A stretch of 64,000 bases of DNA from Elusimicrobiota bacterium (GTDB lineage: Bacteria > Elusimicrobiota > Elusimicrobia > UBA1565): contig JBAZVI010000010.1 of NCBI GenBank assembly GCA_041660925.1, positions 1-64,000 of the forward strand, in the 5' to 3' direction. The notes below the pieces were generated by a model. That model saw only the letters and a program-made list of their open reading frames with translations. It was not told the origin of the DNA and did no database searches. Each line of letters begins with the position of its first letter. Within the stretch, counting starts at the first letter, position 1. A program made the translations under genes and the position numbers. This document shows, piece after piece, positions 57,595 to 64,000 of this stretch.

Positions 57595-58775
57595 AGGACG
57601 CCGCGCTCGACGCGGGGGTCCGCGCCGCCGCCGCCGTCCTCTTCCTCCTCTGGGGCTGGCGCGCCGCGCGCGAGGACCTCGCGACCAAGCGCATCCCCAA
57701 CCGGAGGGTGCTCCAGGGCTTCGCCCTCTGCGGGGCTCTGCTCGCCTGGGAGCTCGCGCTCACGGGGCTGGGCAACGCCGGGCGCGTCGAGCGCTTCCTC
57801 CTCTGGAACTTCTACGGGGACTTCGCCCGGCACCTCTCGCTCTGCGTGGTCGGCGGGCTCACGCTCTGGGTGGGCGGGGTCTGGCCGGCCGGCGACGCGA
57901 AGCTCTTCATGGCCTGCGCGGCCCTGCTGCCGCTGCTCCGCCCGGACCTGCGCCTCTTCCCGCACTCCCTCTTCCTCGGCATCCTCGTCAACATCTTCAT
58001 CCCCGCGGCCGTCGTGCTCTTCACGGCCGGGCTGCGGCACCGGGCGACGGCGCCCTCCGACGGGACCTCGCTGCTCTTCCGCGCGGGGAAGGCCTTCGCC
58101 GCATGGCGCGCGGCGGCGCCGGAGACGCTCAAGCAGGTCCCGGCGTACGCCGTCAACCTCGCCGCCATCTTCCTCGTCCAGGCGCTGCTCTCGGAGGCGA
58201 TGAGCGGCGGGCTCGCCCGCGTGCTGCGCCGCCCCACGCTCCTCTATTTCCTCCTCTTCTTCCTCTGGGAGCGCGCCTCCGTCTGGCTGCGCGACCGCCG
58301 CGCGGCCCGGGCCTCGCTCGTCCTGCTCGCCGTCTACCTGCTCTCCGCGTGGCTGCGCGAGCCGCGCCTGCTGGGCGTGCTGGGACTCTCGCTCGTGCGG
58401 ATGCTCGAGTTCAGCCTCTTCTTCTTCCTCGGCCGCGTCGTCATCTCCGCCATCCTCGAGGGGCGCGCGACGCGCTGGATCATGCCCGAGGACCTGCGGC
58501 CGGGGATGGTGCTCACCCCGCGTCAGCTCGACATCCTTCGCTCCGACGAGGACTTCTTCGCCGAGCACTTCGAGCCCCTCTTCGTGGAGGGGGTCACCGA
58601 GGAGCAGGCCGCGGCGCTGCGCCAGTGGATGGCGACCCATCCGGTGAAGGACGCGCGCGTCGAGGTCAGCGAGGGGGAGCCCTTCGGGCTCTGGATCGTC
58701 GTCGGCTCGGCGCTCACCCTCCTGCTGGGCGGGGACCTGATCGGGCCGCTGCGGCGGCTGCTGGGGGGCGCGTGA
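57591..58775 (+). CDS. A24-type prepilin-peptidase-like membrane protein
   Basis: 394 residues from TTG overlapping the previous stop (TTGA). Membrane helices run through residues 8-300. AREDLATKRIPNRRVLQG matches the 'D....IPN' motif with the first catalytic Asp, and VWPAGDAKLFMACAALLPLL matches the second (GxGD type). There is an extra helical region and a cytoplasmic end (EDLRPGMVLTPRQLDILRSD) not found in ordinary prepilin peptidases. It may cut leader peptides of pilin-like proteins; its place inside the CC/HPC block suggests cleavage of a product of this system. Confidence 0.75.
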   Translation: MKDAALDAGVRAAAAVLFLLWGWRAAREDLATKRIPNRRVLQGFALCGALLAWELALTGLGNAGRVERFLLWNFYGDFARHLSLCVVGGLTLWVGGVWPAGDAKLFMACAALLPLLRPDLRLFPHSLFLGILVNIFIPAAVVLFTAGLRHRATAPSDGTSLLFRAGKAFAAWRAAAPETLKQVPAYAVNLAAIFLVQALLSEAMSGGLARVLRRPTLLYFLLFFLWERASVWLRDRRAARASLVLLAVYLLSAWLREPRLLGVLGLSLVRMLEFSLFFFLGRVVISAILEGRATRWIMPEDLRPGMVLTPRQLDILRSDEDFFAEHFEPLFVEGVTEEQAAALRQWMATHPVKDARVEVSEGEPFGLWIVVGSALTLLLGGDLIGPLRRLLGGA

Positions 58776-59758
58776 AGACCGAGCTGGCCAAGGTCCCTCT
58801 GCGGCCGCAGGACCCGCACCTCTGCGACCTCTTCGGGGTGCTCGCGGGGGTCAAGCCCGTCCTTTATACGGACGTGCTGCCTTCGGAGGAGGTCTACATC
58901 CGCGACCTCTGCCGGGCGCTGGGGCTGCGCTGGCTCAAGCCGGAGCGGCCGTCCGGGAAGCATTTCCACTTCCAGAAGAAGGCCATGTTCCTCGTGGGAC
59001 GCCGCGCGGGGGACCTCGCGGCGGCGGCGCGCTGCTGGCGGGGACTGCTCGCGCCCCCGGCCGGCGGGCCGCGGGGACCGAGCGCGTCTTTGCGCAACAA
59101 CTTCGACTGGGGCTGCTGGCTCGGCTACCCGGAATGCTGCGTGCGCGCCTACCTGCGCTGGCGCGACGAGCGCGACGCCGGCGCGGCGAGCGCCGACCTG
59201 GTGCGCGCGACCGCCGAGGCCACCCCCGCGGGAGGGCCGCTCCCCTTCCTGCTCAACGACGTGTTCAACCACTTCTCGCTGCTCTCGACGGCCGCCCGCG
59301 CTCAGGACAAGCGGCGCTACGAGCGCTTCATCGCCCTCAACCGCGGCCTCATGCTGCCCTCGCTCAACGCCGTCTCCTGGCATCCGTGCACCTACCGCTG
59401 CGAGGAGAGCCTCTATAAGGCCGGCGTCGTCTACGGCCTCATGCGCCGCTACGCGCCGGACTGGGCGCGGCGCATCCGCGAGGGGCTGGCGCGGCCCGTG
59501 CTCCACTTCGGGAAGTACGAGTTCGCGGTCTTCGAGGACGCGCGCTCGCGCCGGGGCCCCGCCGGGGCCCTGCGTGTCCGGGCCGGGAAGCTGCGCGCTC
59601 CGCGCTCGCTGCTCTCCCCGGGGCTGCGGACGCGGCTGACACGCGCAGGGGGCTTCGAACTCCGCGCCGGGGCGCTCGTCGTCGGCGGCAAGGCGGTCGC
59701 GCGGCCGGAGCCGCCGCTCTGGCTCGACTTCCGCGGGACCCAGGGGTGCGTCGCATGA
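58772..59758 (+). CDS. CC/HPC-motif protein 3 (DUF483-like)
   Basis: 328 residues from GTG on the previous stop. HLCDLFGVLAGVKPVLYTDV, WLGYPECCVRAYLRWRDERD, GPLPFLLNDVFNHFSLLSTA and VSWHPCTYRCEESLYKAGVV, YGLMRRYAPDWARRIREGLA and KYEFAVFEDARSRRG, then LWLDFRGTQG. Nearly the same layout as copy 2; both keep all cysteines of the CC and HPC.YRC motifs. The stop overlaps the radical SAM gene at 59755. Confidence 0.74.
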   Translation: MKTELAKVPLRPQDPHLCDLFGVLAGVKPVLYTDVLPSEEVYIRDLCRALGLRWLKPERPSGKHFHFQKKAMFLVGRRAGDLAAAARCWRGLLAPPAGGPRGPSASLRNNFDWGCWLGYPECCVRAYLRWRDERDAGAASADLVRATAEATPAGGPLPFLLNDVFNHFSLLSTAARAQDKRRYERFIALNRGLMLPSLNAVSWHPCTYRCEESLYKAGVVYGLMRRYAPDWARRIREGLARPVLHFGKYEFAVFEDARSRRGPAGALRVRAGKLRAPRSLLSPGLRTRLTRAGGFELRAGALVVGGKAVARPEPPLWLDFRGTQGCVA

Positions 59759-60705
59759 GCGCCGCGCGGGTCAAGAAGGTCGTCGTCTTCACCGACTACC
59801 GCTGCAACAACCGCTGCGTCTTCTGCATCGACGCCTGCAAGCGGGACCTCCCCGCGCGCGGGACGAAGGAGGTGCTCCGGGACGTCTACCGCGCCGCCCG
59901 CGAGGGGGCCGGCTATCTCGAGCTCATCGGCGGCGAGGCGCCCATCCGGCCGGACTTCCTCCAGCTCGTACGCACCGCCCGCCGGCTCGGCATCCCGAAG
60001 ATCGTCACCGCGACCAACGGGCGGGCCTTCGCGCTGCGCTCCTTCGCCGGGGCGGCCGTGCGCGCGGGGCTCACCGACGTGATGTTCTCCCTGCACGGCG
60101 ACACCGCGGCGGTCCACGACCGGGCGACGCGCAGCCCGGGAAGCTTCCGCCAGCTCCTCGCGGGCATCGCGAACCTGCGTCGGCTCGGCTTCAGTCGCAT
60201 CCACGGCAACACCACGGTCTATAAAGGGAACCTCGCGCGGGTGCCGGCGATCGCCCGACTCTACGCGCGCCTGGGCGTCGAGTTCGTGGAGTACATCTTC
60301 GTCGACCCCACCTACGGAGGGGCCCACGACGACTTCGCGCGCCTCGTCCCGCGCATCTCCCGGGCGGCCCCGCGCATGCGCTCGGCGCTCGAGGTCGGCC
60401 GCCGGGCCGGGTACCGGGAGTGGCTGGTCCGCTACGTCCCGCTCTGCCACTTCCAGGGCTGGGAGGAGCAGGTCAGCGAGCGGGTCGAGCGCCGCCTCTT
60501 CCACACCCGGCACTGGGCGCCGGATTTCCGCAACGAGGACGTGAGCTCCTCCCGGGCCCGGATCGCCCGGCGCAAGCCTCCGCGCTGCCGCCCCTGCGCT
60601 CTATACAAGGAATGCGAGGGCATCTGGACCGAGTACCTGCGCCGCTACGGTGACGCCGAACTCCACCCGGTCTTGAAGTCCAAGCGCGCTAAAAAGCAAA
60701 TATAA
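59755..60705 (+). CDS. Radical SAM protein at the end of the CC/HPC block
   Basis: 316 residues from ATG 59755 (ATGA overlap); a GTG at 59746 is less likely. Cluster motif CNNRCVFC (C17, C21, C24). The SAM motif is altered to LIGGEAPIRPDFLQLVRTAR: GGEA in place of GGEP. TATNGRAFALRSF and SLHGDTAAVHDRATRSPGSF follow. C-terminal CRPCALYKECEGIWTEYLRR matches the two related genes. Last gene of the operon, ended by AT-rich hairpins. Confidence 0.86.
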   Translation: MSAARVKKVVVFTDYRCNNRCVFCIDACKRDLPARGTKEVLRDVYRAAREGAGYLELIGGEAPIRPDFLQLVRTARRLGIPKIVTATNGRAFALRSFAGAAVRAGLTDVMFSLHGDTAAVHDRATRSPGSFRQLLAGIANLRRLGFSRIHGNTTVYKGNLARVPAIARLYARLGVEFVEYIFVDPTYGGAHDDFARLVPRISRAAPRMRSALEVGRRAGYREWLVRYVPLCHFQGWEEQVSERVERRLFHTRHWAPDFRNEDVSSSRARIARRKPPRCRPCALYKECEGIWTEYLRRYGDAELHPVLKSKRAKKQI

Positions 60706-60776
60706 CGCTCATTTTGCGTTTGGCTCCCGCTCACGCGGCTGAAAACGCGTTTTATTGTTTTTTCGCTGAAAAGCGA
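60704..60776 (+). terminator. AT-rich terminator region
   Basis: Hairpins AACGC/GCGTT (60704-60720), AAAACGCGTTTT (60742-60753) followed by ATTGTTTTTT, and TCGCT/AGCGA (60763-60776). The stretch is much richer in A+T than the rest of the window. A weak -10 (TATATC, 60818-60823) lies between it and the phosphorylase. Confidence 0.7.
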
Positions 60777-60873
60777 GTCTTCCCGTCGGAGAAAGGCCCC
60801 CGGAGGCCTCCAAAATTTATATCATGAGACCTCGTAAACAGGGCTCCGGCCCTATCTTGGAGGAGTAAACCTC

Positions 60874-63054
<2,181 letters not shown>

Positions 63055-63072
63055 TTGGGACTCCTTTCCTTC

Positions 63073-63106
63073 CTTAACTCCCCTTCCCGCGGGAAGGGGG
63101 AGGGGA
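63073..63106. repeat. Short G/C palindrome
   Basis: CCCTTCCCGCGGGAAGGG (63081-63098) is a perfect palindrome; with its flank TTAACTCC it repeats the hairpin at 10982-11009. It lies between glgP and the ATPase gene; without a T-run it is a doubtful terminator. No gene is seen in 63055-63142. Confidence 0.55.
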
Positions 63107-63142
63107 AGGGGGAATGGCCGGACCTGATCCGCAAGGAGACGC

Positions 63143-64000
63143 TTGCCCCACCGCTTCAAGGACGAGTGGCTCGTTCGCGCGGCCCTGACCCTTCCCGGGA
63201 TGAACGGGAAGGAGCTCGAGTGCATGCGCGAGAGCGGCAAGCCCTGGCTGGCCCACCTGATCATCGAGGCGGGGCGCGCCTCTCCCGACGAGCTCCTGAA
63301 GGCCGTTCAGTCGGTGCATTGCGTCGATTCCGCCGACCCCGGCCCGGGAGAGATCGACAAGATGGCGCTCGGGCTCATCCCCGAGAAGGTCTGTCGGGCC
63401 CGGACGGTCCTGCCCTATCGCGCTCACGGCGACTCCATCGAGGTCCTGACCTGCGCCCCCATCGACATGGACCTGCTGCAGGACGTGCAGGCGGTCTGCG
63501 GGCGTCAGCCGCGCGCCCTCTATGTCCTGCCCGAGCGGCTGCTCGCGCTCATCGACGGGGTCTATAAAGGAGATTCCGTCGTCTTCGAGCTGCTCAAGCG
63601 GGTCGAGGAGAAGGACAAGGTCGAGGTCGTCGACGCGGTCCAGGCGGCCGCCGGGGCGGAGTCCCCGGTCATCCGGCTCGTCGACTCCCTCATCGCCCGC
63701 GCCGTGCGCATGGGCGCTTCCGACATCCACGTCGAGCACGAAGAGACCTCGAGCGTCGTGCGCATGCGCGTCGACGGGATCCTGAAGACGGTGCTGACGC
63801 TCCCGCGCGTCCTCGCCGCCGGGGCCGTGGTCTCGCGCATCAAGATCATGGCGAACCTCGACGTGGCCGAACACCAGCAGCCCCAGGACGGGCGGGCCAA
63901 GCTGCGCGTGGGCGGCGTCGACATCGGCCTGCGCGTCTCGACTCTGCCGACGACCTGGGGCGAGAAGGTCGTGCTGCGCGTCCTCGACCGGCGCACGGCC
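63143..64000 (+). CDS. GspE/PilB-type secretion ATPase, N-terminal part (cut by window end)
   Basis: 286 codons, open to the window edge. The start TTG 63143 has AAGGAG 4 nt upstream. The N-terminal MshEN-like domain (GKPWLAHLIIEAGRASPDEL, LIPEKVCRARTVLPYRAHGD) is followed by the N2 domain of GspE/PilB: SPVIRLVDSLIARAVRMGAS with SDIHVEHEE, RMRVDGILKTVLTLPRV, and VVSRIKIMANLDVAEHQQPQ with DGRAKLRVGG. The Walker motifs are outside the window. It powers type II secretion or type IV pilus assembly and could work with the A24-like peptidase at 57591. Confidence 0.9.
   Translation, partial: MPHRFKDEWLVRAALTLPGMNGKELECMRESGKPWLAHLIIEAGRASPDELLKAVQSVHCVDSADPGPGEIDKMALGLIPEKVCRARTVLPYRAHGDSIEVLTCAPIDMDLLQDVQAVCGRQPRALYVLPERLLALIDGVYKGDSVVFELLKRVEEKDKVEVVDAVQAAAGAESPVIRLVDSLIARAVRMGASDIHVEHEETSSVVRMRVDGILKTVLTLPRVLAAGAVVSRIKIMANLDVAEHQQPQDGRAKLRVGGVDIGLRVSTLPTTWGEKVVLRVLDRRTA

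Overview
The window is very GC-rich bacterial DNA with tightly packed genes, mostly joined by 1-10 bp start/stop overlaps and often starting at GTG. It carries a type II secretion/type IV pilus ATPase, an A24-type prepilin peptidase, an exported protein of the 'LTLTTYYPAPYGVY' kind, a TIGR03546/TIGR03545-like pair, and 21 radical SAM genes (22 radical SAM domains). This fits an uncultured deep-branching Gram-negative lineage; Elusimicrobiota is my best guess from gene content alone. No rRNA or other taxonomic marker is present, so this is inference.

Layout. 1-5.6 kb: end of a dispersed repeat, a PII-like gene, a secreted trypsin-like protease, a radical SAM/glycosyltransferase pair and a TPR protein. 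5.7-11 kb: operon with a TIGR03546/TIGR03545-like pair, an EamA transporter, a radical SAM protein and a SufS-like cysteine desulfurase. 11-22.3 kb: a His-Xaa-Ser (Hxs) system, with an HGS-repeat HxsA-like protein, HxsB, two HxsD-like proteins on either side of HxsB, two further radical SAM proteins, a membrane-anchored Cys-rich protein, and two tandem copies of a UbiU/UbiV-like (U32) pair. 22.4-27.7 kb: a phosphotransferase related to PEP synthase, a deacetylase, an FAD amine-oxidase-like enzyme and a class B radical SAM protein. 27.8-48.9 kb: radical SAM core, with SPASM proteins, class B proteins, two unusual fusions (radical SAM-methyltransferase and radical SAM-radical SAM), methyltransferases, a membrane protein, an epimerase, a FemAB-like acyltransferase and a CapK-like ligase. 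49-50.8 kb: XRE regulator, second full copy of the repeat, lone receiver protein, SDR. 50.9-60.7 kb: operon with two SPASM proteins, a deacetylase, and a 6.8-kb block of three radical SAM genes, three paralogous proteins with GYPECCV and HPC.YRC motifs, and a prepilin-peptidase-like protein. 60.9-64 kb: alpha-glucan phosphorylase and the start of a GspE/PilB ATPase.

Most interesting: (1) the block with three CC/HPC-motif proteins and radical SAM partners (53.9-60.7 kb), for which I know no described function; (2) a 291-bp repeat with terminal inverted repeats and covarying hairpins whose end lies 2 bp before the ATG of two genes; (3) an Hxs system with doubled HxsD; (4) a tandem duplication of a UbiU/UbiV-like pair; (5) a recurring promoter layout in which the -10 box ends 6-11 nt before the ATG, implying leaderless or near-leaderless transcripts. 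The genes look like modification and assembly machinery for one or more peptide, lipid or cell-surface products, but no product can be named from the sequence.
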